64,000 bases of DNA from NCBI GenBank assembly GCA_040391785.1, contig JBEBXH010000004.1, positions 74,845 through 138,844 on the forward strand, in the 5' to 3' direction. Source of the DNA: UBA5239 sp040391785 (GTDB taxonomy: Bacteria > Verrucomicrobiota > Lentisphaeria > Victivallales > Victivallaceae). The notes beneath the pieces were generated by a model, which saw only the letters and a program-made list of their open reading frames with translations, was not told where the DNA came from and made no database searches. Shown here in pieces: positions 44,005 to 56,800 of this stretch (positions are counted from its first letter, which is position 1; each line of letters begins with the position of its first letter). A program made the position numbers and the translations under genes.

Positions 44005-45782
44005 TCCACTTCCGAGAAGCTGACCTTGCCGTCATCAATGTTCCAGCTGGCCTGAATGTGTTTGCCATCCTCGGCGCGTTGGAAAATCAGGGTCCAGGTT
44101 TTGGCGTCGCCGGGAAGGCGTTTGATGAATTTCGGGGTGCGCCCGAGTTGGGTGGTCAGTTCTTTGTAAGCGTGGTAAGCCGGTTTCGGGGCGAAATCCC
44201 AGCGGGTAATCCCGAAATTGTGCTCTTTTTCGGTGGGCAGCTGGCCATCGCTGTGAAAATCGTAAATGAAGATCTTTTCCACGCCGGAGGCCAGATAACT
44301 CAGGTATACGCGCTGGATCAGGTTTGCCTGTTCCGCTTCGCTGTAACCGCTGATGAACGGCAGGCAGCAGCCCAGCACCGCGCCCTTGCGGTCGCTGTAT
44401 TGGTACAGGGCCATGCCCTGACCGATGATATTGCGGTCATTGTCGAAAATGTTGATGATCGGCGTGTAGGTATCGCCCGCTTTCATGTTGTCGCCGGTCA
44501 GGTAACGGGTCACATAAACATTGCTCAACTTTTTGATGCCGTGCTGTTCCATTTCCGGCAGTGTGGCGATGCGGGTGGTGAACTTGGGGACTTTGGCGGT
44601 CCACCAGGCGTTGTAACCCAGCCGGAACGCGTCATGGGCCGGGGCGCCGCTCTTTGAGTTCCAGTTGCCGTCCTTATTCTGGTAATGAAGCAGGTACATG
44701 GGGATTTCGCCGAACGCCAGCAGCAGGCCGCCTTTTTGCACGTATTTCTGCATCGGCTCAAGATAGGCTTCTTCCAGGTGAATATGTTCGGTGCCGAGGA
44801 TAACCGGATAGCGGGCGGGGTCGGCGGCGGCCAGTTCGTCCGGCTTAAAGTATCTGACCTCGATACCGGGCAGGTAGTTGAGGCTTTCGGCCAGTTCCGG
44901 GTTGGAACTGCGCAGCGGGTAGGGGACGCCGATTACTTTGAACTCCTGATTGGCTGCATTGATTTTTTTCAGGGCGAATTCGATTGTTTTGATCATCAGG
45001 TCCGGCTGCTGTTTCAGAAGGTCGCTGCGGAAGCTCGAGCCGCCGGCTTCGGTCAGCCAGATGGGTTTGGCGGCGTCGCCGTTTTCGCGCATGATCTGAC
45101 GAAAGTCTTTCATGGTGCCGGCCATTTGCGGACGGGCATCGGGGCCATGGCCGTAAGGGTGCACGGCGATCTGGTCGAAATGGCCCTTGGCTCCGGCTTT
45201 GTACATATCGCGCAGATACGAGACGTTCCAGCCGCACAGGCCGCCGACCATCACTTTGTTGGCGGAATCGACCTTTTTCAGCTCCTGATAAGCGATTTTC
45301 AAAAGCGGAACATATTGCGAGGCGTTCGGATTGGGTTTCCAGAAGCCGCCGTCCTGCTCGTTCCAGATTTCCCACACCGGCAGGCGCCCCTTAAAGTGTT
45401 CAGCGGCGGCCTTGACGAAATCCCGCCAGGCTTCCGGGTGTTTGTACATGGGGGTGACGTCCTTCCGCGGTTTTTCGATTTCCCAATCGTAAGCAGAAAG
45501 AATCGGCAGCACCTGAATTCCGGCAGCCGCAAAGCGGTCGACCACATCGTCATAGACTGCAAAGTCATATGTGCCCTTTTTGGCCGCGATTCTGGAGAAT
45601 TGGAAGTCGAACCGCACCGAAGTGATTCCGGCCTCCTGCATGAGCTTGATTTCCTGATCCAGATTCTGATATTCATAGCCCTTGGGAGCGTGGGAGCAGA
45701 TGCCCCACGGGGAGGCGTCCTGCGCTGCCACCAGGGCGGAACAAACGGATAAAAGGATGACGGCGAGTAATTTATTAAGCAT
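44001..45782 (-). CDS. Secreted clan GH-A glycoside hydrolase (GH39/GH5-like)
   Basis: 593 aa with a signal peptide (MLNKLLAVILLSVCSALVAA). Residues about 25-270 form a TIM barrel with acid/base Glu142 in VWEIWNEQDG and nucleophile Glu245 in IWLTEAGG, the two glutamates of clan GH-A. SVRFDFQFSRI and HPYGHGPDA are also typical. Residues about 300-400 resemble a glutamine-amidotransferase-like domain (YVQKGGLLLAFGEIPMYLL) as seen in some GH42/GH39-type enzymes. A small C-terminal domain follows. The substrate is not readable. It is the last gene of an operon with a GntR regulator and a prepilin-like protein, 24 nt after the latter. Confidence 0.82.
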   Translation of the reverse strand: MLNKLLAVILLSVCSALVAAQDASPWGICSHAPKGYEYQNLDQEIKLMQEAGITSVRFDFQFSRIAAKKGTYDFAVYDDVVDRFAAAGIQVLPILSAYDWEIEKPRKDVTPMYKHPEAWRDFVKAAAEHFKGRLPVWEIWNEQDGGFWKPNPNASQYVPLLKIAYQELKKVDSANKVMVGGLCGWNVSYLRDMYKAGAKGHFDQIAVHPYGHGPDARPQMAGTMKDFRQIMRENGDAAKPIWLTEAGGSSFRSDLLKQQPDLMIKTIEFALKKINAANQEFKVIGVPYPLRSSNPELAESLNYLPGIEVRYFKPDELAAADPARYPVILGTEHIHLEEAYLEPMQKYVQKGGLLLAFGEIPMYLLHYQNKDGNWNSKSGAPAHDAFRLGYNAWWTAKVPKFTTRIATLPEMEQHGIKKLSNVYVTRYLTGDNMKAGDTYTPIINIFDNDRNIIGQGMALYQYSDRKGAVLGCCLPFISGYSEAEQANLIQRVYLSYLASGVEKIFIYDFHSDGQLPTEKEHNFGITRWDFAPKPAYHAYKELTTQLGRTPKFIKRLPGDAKTWTLIFQRAEDGKHIQASWNIDDGKVSFSEVD

Positions 45783-45806
45783 GGTAATTTCCTGACAGGG
45801 TTGCAG

Positions 45807-46601
45807 TTAGAAACTTATTTTCATCAGGCTCTTGCCGATGCCGCGGTTGGCGCGGTTGGCGGTTTGTTTGGTTTCGTCCGGACGCATGGTCTGGACGTGG
45901 CCGTCCGCAAATGCCGCATTGGTCAGGCCGTCGTGCCCGAACCAGATGCCGGCCACTAAACCGCTGTCCGACGCCACCTGAGTCTGCGCGCCGAAGTAAT
46001 ACCAGTTCTGCGGTCCTTTGCTTGTGCCCGAGGTCAAATTGCCGTTGGCGGCGGTATCGGCATAAACCATGGTGGCGGAAGGCCGTTTCATCTTCGATAT
46101 CCGGTAATAGTAATATTGAATTTTGCTGGCACCGAAATTGACCAGATAATCGCCCATTTCATTGCGCCAGGTGGCAAGGGGATTACCGCTGGAGTCGAAA
46201 TAATATGAATCGTAAATCGGGATGTACGTGCCGTTTACATAGTAGCGGTAGAAATAATTGTTGCGATAGTTGGCGGAGAGCGTGCACATGAAAAGGCGGG
46301 CCTGCTGCGGGGCGAAATAATTGCCGCCGGTGATGTCGTACTCAACCTCAAAATTCGTTTTCAGCCGTTTTCCGATCAGGACCTCCGGGATCGAATAACT
46401 CTGTCGCCCGACCATGTAGTCCTCATTGTCGCCGGCGTACATGACGAGACCGCTGATGACCTGCTTATGATTGCCTACGCACTGGATGGTGATAGCCTTG
46501 CTCCGGGCTTTGTTCAAGGCCGGCAGCAGCATCGCTGCCAGTACTGCAATAATAGCAATAACCACCAGCAATTCAATGAGTGTAAAGTTTTTCTGTTTCA
46601 T
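45807..46601 (-). CDS. Prepilin-like protein (ADGH motif) in the glycosidase operon
   Basis: 264 aa from the Met at 46601, with GGAG 9 nt upstream; the frame also has a Met at 46616. The N-terminus KNFTLIELLVVIAIIAVLAA and LLPALNKARSKA is the class III/prepilin motif with Glu at +5. Near the C-terminus AAFADGHVQTMRP is the matching DG motif. The middle is rich in aromatic residues. It should be processed by a prepilin peptidase and anchored at the inner membrane. It sits between a GntR regulator (18 nt) and a secreted glycosidase (24 nt), so it may help display or export that enzyme or bind glycan (inference). Confidence 0.88.
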   Translation of the reverse strand: MKQKNFTLIELLVVIAIIAVLAAMLLPALNKARSKAITIQCVGNHKQVISGLVMYAGDNEDYMVGRQSYSIPEVLIGKRLKTNFEVEYDITGGNYFAPQQARLFMCTLSANYRNNYFYRYYVNGTYIPIYDSYYFDSSGNPLATWRNEMGDYLVNFGASKIQYYYYRISKMKRPSATMVYADTAANGNLTSGTSKGPQNWYYFGAQTQVASDSGLVAGIWFGHDGLTNAAFADGHVQTMRPDETKQTANRANRGIGKSLMKISF

Positions 46602-46619
46602 AAGTTTTATCTCCATGTT

Positions 46620-47657
46620 TTATTGGTTTTGTTTGATTGATTCGCCTTCAAAAATTTCCATTTGATACGTGTTGTATAATAACTGCTTCTTATGTTTGTG
46701 TTTCGGGCGATACTGCTGGATGATATCTTTAAACATGTCATAACTTTTCGGCGTCATCACCGTCGTCAGCGCCGGCATCATCAGCCTGGCGGCGGCATCT
46801 TCGCCAAAGGAAAATACGGAAACATCCTTGCCGATCCGGATATTGCGTTCATAACACGCGCGGTACAGTCCGATGGCGATCGGCGGGGTCAGACAGAAAA
46901 AAGCATCGGGCAGGGGCCTGCTGTCCAGCACCTTGCAGCACAGACGGTACGACGCGGTTTCCGGCTGTTCGAAGTCCTCCGCGTCGCCGACATGGGCTTC
47001 CCCGGTGATATTTTTTGCTTCCAGGAAATTCAGCCAGGCTTTTTTGCGGAGGGCCTTGTCGGGGTTTTCCGTGTTCTCGCAATCGATGAGGTCAATGGAG
47101 CGGTGCCCGCTGTCGTGCAATCCCTGCATGATATTCGTCAGGGCCGACATGTCGCTGTTGGCGATCGAGTGAATTCCCTGTGAGCTCAGGTCGTTGAACA
47201 ATACAAACACTTTGTCTCCCATTTTTGAAATCCGCTCGAGCAGCCGTGTATTCCGGCCGGCCGGCAGAACAATGAAGATCAGGTCGTAATCGCTGCTGAG
47301 CGCTTCGTTGATGATCGGATCGGTGGCGGAGCCGTAAGCGACAAAACGGATCATGCCGTCGCAGTCCAGCGTGGCGTTGCGGAGGGTCCGGTGCCATTCG
47401 GTGAAATGCCACAACGGGGTGATCATGGCCACCAGCGGACGTGATGTGGAGTTATCGGAAATAATCGTTTTCCGCCCGGTTTCGTGCCGCCAGACCAGGC
47501 CGCTGTCCTTCAGGTAATTCATCGCCTGGCGCGCCGTCAGGTAGCTGACCCCCATGTCTTCGGCAATCTGGCGGATCGGCGGTAACTGCTTGCCGGAGTA
47601 TTCGCCATTGGCGATCCGGGTGGCCAGGAGCTCAGATATTTGCTTGTATTTAGTCAT
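46620..47657 (-). CDS. GntR-type transcription regulator with LacI-like sensor domain
   Basis: 345 aa. The GntR winged helix lies in about 1-68 (GKQLPPIRQIAEDMGVSYLT, then ARQAMNYLKDSGLVWRHETG). The C-terminal part is a LacI-like binding fold, with PDAFFCLTPPIAIGLYRACY and VSVFSFGEDAAARLMMPALT. It is first in the operon with the prepilin-like protein and the glycosidase, and probably senses a sugar released by that enzyme. It is a distant paralogue of the GntR regulator at 1333. The upstream 47658-47770 is AT-rich with TATATA runs, but I see no convincing operator. Confidence 0.9.
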   Translation of the reverse strand: MTKYKQISELLATRIANGEYSGKQLPPIRQIAEDMGVSYLTARQAMNYLKDSGLVWRHETGRKTIISDNSTSRPLVAMITPLWHFTEWHRTLRNATLDCDGMIRFVAYGSATDPIINEALSSDYDLIFIVLPAGRNTRLLERISKMGDKVFVLFNDLSSQGIHSIANSDMSALTNIMQGLHDSGHRSIDLIDCENTENPDKALRKKAWLNFLEAKNITGEAHVGDAEDFEQPETASYRLCCKVLDSRPLPDAFFCLTPPIAIGLYRACYERNIRIGKDVSVFSFGEDAAARLMMPALTTVMTPKSYDMFKDIIQQYRPKHKHKKQLLYNTYQMEIFEGESIKQNQ

Positions 47658-47774
47658 TTTTCTCAGAAGTATAACTTATTTGATATATATTCTATATGGT
47701 ATATAATACAGGAAAACAACAAAAAGTCAATCCCCCGGAAGCAAATAATTCAAGAAATAATCGTGTAGGTGAAC

Positions 47775-47811
47775 AAAAAAAGTGCGGGAGACTTTTTATC
47801 GCCTCCCGCAC
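47775..47811 (-). terminator. Intrinsic terminator of the giant adhesin gene
   Basis: On the minus strand GTGCGGGAG (47811-47803) pairs perfectly with CTCCCGCAC (47790-47782) around a 12-nt loop, followed at once by seven T's. It begins 28 nt after the stop at 47839. It is the clearest rho-independent terminator in the window and isolates the giant gene from the GntR operon. Confidence 0.92.
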
Positions 47812-47838
47812 GATTGGGATTGGTAATGGATGACAGTC

Positions 47839-50800
47839 TTAGACCAGCATCATTTCTTCCAGGATAAGATCCAGCTTGCTCTTGAGGCACTCGACCTTTT
47901 CCTGCCAGACTGCATCGGTCATTTCCACGTTGGCGCTGAAGTTGACCGAATTTTCCAGGGTTTCGAGACTGATCGACGACGGCATGTTGTTCATCGGATG
48001 AGTGCTCTCGCTGGTGAAGTCCAGGCTCCGGTCCGATACCGACTGGACCTGGCTCACTCCGCCCCTGCCGGACGATAGCGAAGAGGCCGCATCCTTCTTG
48101 GCGTTGACAACCTGGGAGTCGGCAATGCCGTTCTTTTCACTGCCGCTTGAGAACACGTCGGACCGGGACAGCGCCGAGCGGTTGTCGCGGATCGTCATGT
48201 TTGCGTCGTGTTGTTCGAACATGACCTTCAGGCTGCCCTCTCTGAGGTTGTTCCTGGCTTTATCGCCGGCCTTATGCATGGACTGGTGCGAAACGCCGTG
48301 GTGGTTACCACCGGTTTCCGTATCGAGGATGGTGTCCGCATCGCGATTGACGCCGAGGATGGTGACCTGATGCATCAAACTGAATTCGTCCTGTCCGTCG
48401 ACGATGTAGTTTCTGGACGAGGCATCCTTGTAGATGTTGATGCGGGCTTCGCCGATAATTGTCAGCGTGCCGTTATGCACTTCCACGATATAGTTCTGAC
48501 CGCCGTTGCCGTCATTGAGATGGTACTGGTCGATGGCATATTTGCCTTCGCGTTCGCTCTTGTTGGTCCGGTTGTAATCGGAAACGGTGTCGCCGTCGAC
48601 CAAACCGGTAGGCGTGCCGGTGAACTTCGGGTCTGCCTGGTTTTCCTGCTTGGACTTGTCATCGATGACGATGATCAAGCGGGCAGGGGTGATCGACGCC
48701 GTCGGATCGTTGATGGTGACATCGTAATTAGCGAGGTCATCGCCATAGAGGCTGTCGCCATTGATCACGAGGGGCTTGTCGTTGCCGGCATTGCGGTCGG
48801 TGAAGGTGGCCGTGCCTTTGTCATAATGCACGTCATCACCGTCAACCGGCTTGTGATCGGGATCGTAACTGAAGTTATAATCGCCTTTATTGGTGCCGTC
48901 ATAGACTTTGTCCACACCGTCGCGGTTGATCACCAGCGCAGCCTTGGAAATGTTGGCCTTGACATCAGAATAAGTGATGATGTAGTTGACGGTATCGGTA
49001 CCGGTGACATCTTCGCCGTTGATCGTGATCGGCTTGTTGGTGCCGGCGTTTTTGTCGGCGAATGAGCCCGAGCCATCGATGTAGTTGAGGTCATCGCCGG
49101 GCACATAGCCGCCGGTGAACCCGGTGAACGTGTATTGTGCGTCGGTGTTGCCATCGTAGACCTTGTCGATACCCTCACGATTGACCACCAGCGTGGCCGG
49201 GGTGATGTTGGCCTTGACATCGGAATACTGGATGATGTAGTTGCCAATATCAGTACCGTTGACATCTTCGCCGTTGATCGTGATTTGCTTGCCGTCACCG
49301 ACGTTTTTATCGGAGAACGAAGCTCTGGAGCCGTCAATGTAGTTGATGTCGTCGCCGGGCACATAGCCGCCGGTGAACCCGGTGAACGTGTACTGTGCGT
49401 CGGTGTTGCCGTCATAAACCTTGCTGATGCCCTCACGGTTGACCACCAGCGTGGCGGGGGTGATGTTGGCTTCGACATCGGAATATTTGACGATGTAGTT
49501 GCCAATATCGGTACCGTTGACATCTTCGCCGTTGATGGTGATCGTTTTGCCGTCGCCAACGTTTTTATCGGAGAACGAAGCGCTGGAGCCGTCAATGTAG
49601 TTGATGTCATCGCCGGGCACATATCCGCCGGTGAACCCGGTGAATGTGTACTGCGCGTCGGTGTTGCCGTTGTAAACCTTGTCGATACCTTCACGGTTGA
49701 CGATCAGTTCGGCCTGGGTGATGTTGGCCTTGACATCGGAATATTTGACGATGTAGTTGACGAGGTCGGTACCGGAGACATCTTCGCCGTTGATGGTGAT
49801 CGCCTTACCGTCGCCGACATTTTTATCGGCGAACGAAGCGCTGGAGCCGTCAATGTAGTTGATGTCGTCGCCGGGCACATAGCCGCCGGTGAACCCGGTG
49901 AACGTGTACTGTGCGTCGGTGTTGCCGTTGTAAACCTTGTCGATACCTTCACGGTTGACGATCAGTTCGGCCTGGGTGATGTTGGCCTTGACATCGGAAT
50001 ATTTGACGATGTAGTTGACGAGGTCGGTACCGGAGACATCTTCGCCGTTGATGGTGATCGCCTTACCGTCGCCGACATTTTTATCGGCGAACGAAGCGCT
50101 GGAGCCGTCAATGTAGTTGACATCGTCGCCGGCGATGTAGCCGCCGGTGAACCCGGTGAACGTATACTGTGCGTCGGTGTTACCGTTGTAAACCTTGTCG
50201 GTACCTTCGCGGTTGACGATCAGCACGACTTGGTTGATGATCATCGTACCTTCGAGGATTCTGATATCGTAGTTGCCGGTCATTTTTACGTCAGAAGCAT
50301 TTGTGATGACCACACTGTCCTTGTACAACTCGCCCTTATGAGTACCCGCGTTGCGGTAACTCGGGCTGTCCACCTCTGAGGTGATGCTATCGGTGAAGGC
50401 GAAGCCGCGCCCGCCGATTGCGTTCGGATCCCAGGTGAATTTGTGGTATGTGCCGTCATAGTCGTAGGTATCGCCCAGGGTTTGGATCTCAATGAGGCGC
50501 ACCAGTGTGTTCACGGTTTCGGTACCGCTGGCTTTGTTCCAGTTATCGTCGCCGTCGTAGAAGGCGGTCATGGTGACGTTGCCTTTGGCCTGTACCGCGA
50601 GAGCCCGGTCGTTGGAAACCGTCACGTAATTTTCGTTGCCGGAGCTATAATGATAGCCGCCGGTGCCGTAGCCGTCACGGTTCGCCCCCAGCGCGCCGTC
50701 GTCGCCGTAGACGATGTCCTGGATCGGATCCATGATGACGATCACGTTGCCCTTTCGGTTCGATTCATAAGCGCCCATATCGACCCGGCCGCCGCCCGCT

Positions 50801-53800
50801 TCATTGAAAATACGGCCAGCCTTGACGAGGTCGGTTTCACCGGCCAATACATGGCTGTTGTCGCCGCGGTTGATCGCATACGAATTTGCCGTCAGCTCGT
50901 AATTGCTGTCGAATTCCACGTAGCAGTAGTACTCGTAGGTACCGTCGGCTTTTTTCACCGCACGGTTCGTGCCGCTGTTATCTGCCTGCAGGTTGATGTT
51001 GCCCTGAACCTGATGACCGCCGGTCCAGCCCTGGATGGCGCTGAAGACAATGGCAGCACTGGCAATGTTTGCCGTCTGGTCGGTGGGGTTGTCTGTACCT
51101 TTGGCCTTGTTGCCCCAGAGAATCGAGTTTGCCACCAGCACATCGGTGCCGGGCATCGTCGAATCGAGATAGATGCCGCCGCCGTTGCCCTTGATTGCGT
51201 AGTTATTGGCAATGGTCAGATTGACCAGGCTTGCCGTCTGCACATAATAGTGGAGGTAAATGCCGCCGCCGCTGCCATTGGTTGTACTATTCTCGGCAAT
51301 CAGCGAATTGCGTACGCTGACATTTGTGCCGCCGGCCCAGAGGGCGCCGCCGTCGCCGTTGGAAGCGGTGGAAGCGGTGTTGTTCGTCATCGACGTGCGG
51401 TCCATGGTCAAATTACCGTTCACATAAGCTGCGCCGCCGTTTTCACTGGCTGTGTTGTACGAGAAGGTGGAATCGATGATCGTAGCGGCGGAAGCGGCAT
51501 AGAGGGCGCCGCCGTTGCCGTTGCTGGCACTGTTGCGGTAGAATTTGCTGTCGCTGATGTCGGCATCGCCGTTGGCGAAGATCGCGCCGCCGTTTTCAGC
51601 ACTGTTGCCGGTACCGGATTCGGTGGTGCCGAAAATCGCGTTGCTGACGGTTACCTTCGCACCACCGTAGACTGCGCCGCCGGCTTCGGTGGCGGTGTTA
51701 CGGTAGAATCCGCTGCCGTCAATATCCACATTGCCCTGGGCGAAAATCGCACCGCCGTGGCCGTTTGTGGCGTTGTTGCGGTAGAATTCGCTGCCGTTGC
51801 TGACGCTGACATTGCCGTTGGCGAAGATTGCTCCGCCGTTTTGAGCTTTGTTGCCGGTACCGGAGTCGGTGTTGCCGAAAATCGCGTTGTTGACGGTTAC
51901 ATTCGCCGCGCCATAAACCGCGCCGCCGTTTTCGGATGCGGTATTACGGTAGAATTCGCTACGGTGGCTGCCCACGGTATTAATGATCAGATTGCCATTT
52001 GCATAAATCGCGCCGCCGTTTTCGGTGGCGCTATTGCCGCTATTGGCGGTACCGGCGCTCCCGAAGATGGAGCCCGAAACCGTGCCCGTGCCCCCGAGGT
52101 AAATCGCTCCGCCGTTTTTGGTGGCCTTGTTGCGATAGAATTCGCTGTGCTTACCGGCGGCATTGCTGCTGACGGTCAGGTTGTTGACCGAATAAATCGC
52201 GCCGCCGTTCACCGCGCTGTTGCCGACAGGGTCGGTAACGGTGGCGGCGGTAGCAGTCCCGAAAATTGAACCGTAAACGAGCGCGTCCTTGGCATAAACC
52301 GCGCCGCCGTTTTCGGTGGCACTGTTGCGGTAGAATTCGGCACTGTTGACCGTGAGCGTGTCGGCATGGATGGCGCCGCCGTTTTTAGCTGTATTGCCGC
52401 TGTTGCTGGTGCCGGTGGCCCCGAAGATCGCGCCGTTAACGGTCGCGTCCGCTGCCCAGATCGCGCCGCCGTTGCCGTTTGTGGCGCTGTTGTGGTAGAA
52501 CTCGCTGTGCTTGGCCCCGTCGTTGCCGACGGTCAGCGTGCCGGCGGCATAGATTGCGCCGCCGCTGCCGGTGGTGGCCGTGTTGCCATTGCCGCTCGCG
52601 GCTCCGAAAATACCGCCGTTGACAGTCAGTTCGCCGTCCTCGCCGCTCCAGATGGCACCGCCGTTGACCGCTTTGTTGTTCAGGAATTGTGTTCCGGTGA
52701 CGATTGAGGTATCAGCCAGGGTATCATCGAGATATCCCAGGTAAATTGCGCCGCCGTTATTCTCTGCAATGTTGTTGGTGAAGTTGCCGCCGGTGATGTC
52801 GGCAATGCCGTAGCTGAGGAACATCGCGCCGCCGTTTCTTCCTGCCCGGTTGTTCTCGAAAACCGAATTCACAGCCTTGACGTCTCCGTCGGTGTAAATT
52901 GCACCGCCGTCATACCTTTCGGCAATATTGCCGGTGAAAGTCACCTGGTCCAGGTCAATCCAGGTATTCCTGCTGTCGGAAGCCACCGCGTGGATCGCGC
53001 CGCCCCGGAGATATGCCTCATTGCCGTTGAAAACGGTTCCGGCGCCGATGTTGATATGATTTTCGTTTCCGGCGCAGGCATAAATCGCGCCGGCGATGCC
53101 TTCCGTACTTTTATTGCCCTCAAAGAGAACGTTCTTGCCGATATCGAGCGTTATGTTGTCGCCCGTAAGATATAATACGCCGCCGACATCCTGAGCCCAG
53201 TTGCTGGTGAATTTGGTTCCATCGCCGATTGTCATGGCGATATCCTTCCCGACTTGCAGATAGAACACGCCGCCCTGTCCATAGGAACTCGGATCGCCGA
53301 CATTGTTGCCGGTGAATACCGTGCCGGTTCCTGCGATGTCGATGTTGACCGCACCCTCATCCGCGGAGATGACAATTGCGCCGCCGTGGGTCGTCGAATG
53401 GTTGGTATCGAACACCGATCCCGAAGCGATATTGATGTCGACACTGGCACCGGGATCGACATTGTTCATGAGCAGCACATAGATCGCGCCGCCGCCGCCG
53501 ATATCGGCATTATTATCGGCGAAAGTCACAGCATTGGTGCCATCGCCGATATTGAGCGTGATCGTATCTTCGGCGTAGACATAGATGCCGCCGCCGGCGG
53601 CCCCGCTGTTGTCGGAAATCGTCGAGGTCCCTTCGATCGTGAGTTCAACCGTTTCAGCAGAGAAGATATACATGCCGCCGCCGCAGCTGTCAATGGTCGT
53701 GTCAACAGTGTTATTGCTAATCGTGACATTGTTCATCGTCAGCGAAATCGCATCGGAAGATTCGTAATAAATGCCGCCGCCGTTATTGGTGGCTTCATTA

Positions 53801-56800
53801 CCGGAAACCGTCACGGTTTCCATGGTCGAAATGAGCGCCGGACCGGTCAGGTAAATACCGCCACCGTCGATGTCCGCAGTATTGTCGGAGATCGTGCTGC
53901 CGGTCATGCTGAGCGTGCCGCTGAGCATATAGATGCCGCCGCCGTTTTTCGCCTTGTTTTCGTCGATGGTCGCACTAGTGAGAGTGACGTTGGCAGAGGA
54001 GTAAATGCCGCCGCCGAGGCCGTTTTCACCAAAAGCATTCGTACGGGCCGTATTTCCGGTGATGTTCACGCTGCCGTCGATGTCCAAAGTCACGGCGCTC
54101 CAGATGCCGCCGCCGTTGCCGCCGGTACTGCTGGCGGATGTTGTTGTATCCGAACCCGCATAGTTGTTGGAAATTGAACCGCTGTTCAGTTCCAGTGTAC
54201 CGGTTTTGGCGTAGATTCCGCCGCCGTCCTGCGAAGCGATGTTGTAAGTGATTGCGGTCGTGCCGTTCATCACCAGCTTGGCCGAGTTGTCGACATAAAC
54301 GCCGCCGCCGTTTGCCGCGGTGTTGCTGTTGCCGCTGCCGCCGATCGTGACACTGTTCAGCGTCACAGTTATGCCTGAGTCGGTCACGTAAATCGCGCCG
54401 CCGTTGTTGCCGGCTGTATTTCCGGTGAACGAACCGCCATTCAATACGACAGCTTTATTCGTCCAGAGAGCGCCGCCGTTGCCGGCGATGGCCTTGTTGC
54501 CGCTGAACGCGATATTGGTAAACCCGGCCAGCGATCCCGTTGAATAAATCGCGCCGCCGTTCTGTCCCGCCTGGTTATTGGTGAAGCTGGTTTGGGTTCC
54601 GGCTGCGTCGTTGATGGTTATGGAGTTGCTGCTGTTGATCGCGCCGCCGTTGTTACCGGCTGTATTTCCGGTGAAACCGGTGTTAATGAGGGTCAGTGCC
54701 GCAGATGTAAAGATCGCGCCGCCGTCACCGGTCGTCTTTAATGCCTGGTTGCCGGTAAAAGTCGAATCCGTCAGCGTGAGAGCCCGGCTCGTCCAGATGG
54801 CGCCGCCGTTGCTCTCGGCTGCCGTTCCTGTAGCCTTGTTGGTGGTAAACACGATGCCGGTGAATCCACTCAGTGTTCCACCCGCGGCATAAATCGCGCC
54901 GCCGCTGCCGCCTGCTTCATTGCTGGTGAAGAAGGTCAGAGGCTTGGTGTTGTTATCGTTTATCTTCAGGCTGGAGCTGCTGTTGAAGAAGATGGCTCCT
55001 CCGGTCAGACTGGCTTTATTCCCGGTAAAACTGGTGTTCTTGATGGTTAGGGCCGCATTCGTATAAATGGCCCCGCCGCCGCCATCCGTTGCTTTTGTCT
55101 CGTTGTTGAGGAAGGTACAATCTGTCAGCGTCAGGTCCGCATTCATGTAAATGGCGCCACCACGGTGAGCGATGTAGGTGCCCAGAGTAGTACCCTTAGA
55201 CCAGTTGCCGTCAAACACGATACCGGTGAGATCCAGCGCTTTCGTAGAATAAATGGCCCCGCCGTTTTGATCAGCTTTATTGTTGCTGAAACTGGTCAAT
55301 TTAACACTACTGCTGGCCGGATCGTCGATGATCTTAAATGTTCCGCTGTTATAATAAATGGCTCCACCATGTGTGGTTGCCTCATTACCGTCAAAAGTGG
55401 AATTTTTCACTGTAACACTGCCATATCCCCGGGCTGTCGTAGTACTAATTGCTCCGCCGTTCTTGGCTTCATTGTCGGTAAACTCGCAGTTTGTAATGGT
55501 AACTGTCCCAGTACGAGTAAGTCCCCATGTGCCGCTGCTGACAGCTCCGCCATAGGCGTTGGAGGTATTGCCATCGAATACGCATTTATTAACGGATAGG
55601 TCACCGCCATGAGTGAGGATCGCTCCACCGTCGTTGGCAGAATTGATTGTGGTTGGGCTTTCTCCGTTCCCGATAAAACGGACATTGGTGATGGTACAAA
55701 CCGGTGCGGTGCCGGCAGAACGGAACCCGACATAAATGGCGCCGCCGCCGCCGCTTGAGCTTTCGCCGACAATCAGATTACCCTGGAAAAGCGCTTTGCT
55801 GGCTTCCGTGATGGTCAAAGCTCCATGACACAGGATTGCTCCGCCATAATTACTTGCCAGGTTGCCTATAAACTTGATATTGGGAGCGTCGATAAATATT
55901 GAGGCGGTATTGTCCCGGGCATAGAGTGCACCGCCGCCGTTGGTTTGTTTATCGGCTGACGTTCCGGCAGGAACAAGAGACGTGTTGCCTTCAAAGAGAA
56001 CATTATTTCCAGTAATGTTCAACTGAGTCTGGAAATAGATTGCGCCGCCGTAACCGAGCTCTGCCCTGGATACGAAGTTCTCACGGAATACGGTATTATT
56101 GCCTTTGATATTGATAATACTTCCGGTGCCGGGTCCGCCAATAGCCCCGCCGTAGCCAGTTGCTTCATTTTTGTAGAATAGCGTACCGGTAGCGGTATCC
56201 GTGAGGGAGCGTGTACTGGTAATGTCCAATGTCGAATCTGCCCCTACTGTAATCGCTCCACCTGTACCAGCTTTATTATAACTGAATGTTCCATTGATAA
56301 CCGTCAGAGTTTTATATGCTGCAGTGAAAGAGACACCGCTGTTGTTATTCAATGAAATCGTACACTCATCAATCGTTCCGCCGCTGCCGCTCAATATGAT
56401 TCCGGTGCCGGTGTGGTTGGAAACGGTGGAATTGGTAATGGTGAAAATTCCGCCGCCGCTCATGGAAATACCGGAACCGGTATTGTCGCTGATATCGCTG
56501 TCGGTGATCGTCAGATCGCCGCCGCCGGTCAGGTAAATGCCGGCGCCGACGCCTTTGTTGCCGGTGAACTCACACCTGAGGATTGTGAGGCTGGCTCCGC
56601 CGGCGACATACAGAGCGCCGCCGTTGCTTCCTGAGAGATCACCAGTGAAGATTGTGTCGGTGAAAGTCAGGTCGGCGGAGCTGCTGTAGTAAAGACCTGC
56701 CCCATTGCCGGCGGCAATGTTATTATCGAAATTGATGTTATTGTAATTCAGGGAGCCGCCATTGCTGCTCAGGAAATAAATGCCGCCGCCATGACTGTTT

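Noticed and set aside
47658..47770. AT-rich TATATA runs upstream of the second GntR gene as an operator
   Set aside because: No dyad with convincing symmetry could be found; simple AT richness of a promoter explains it.
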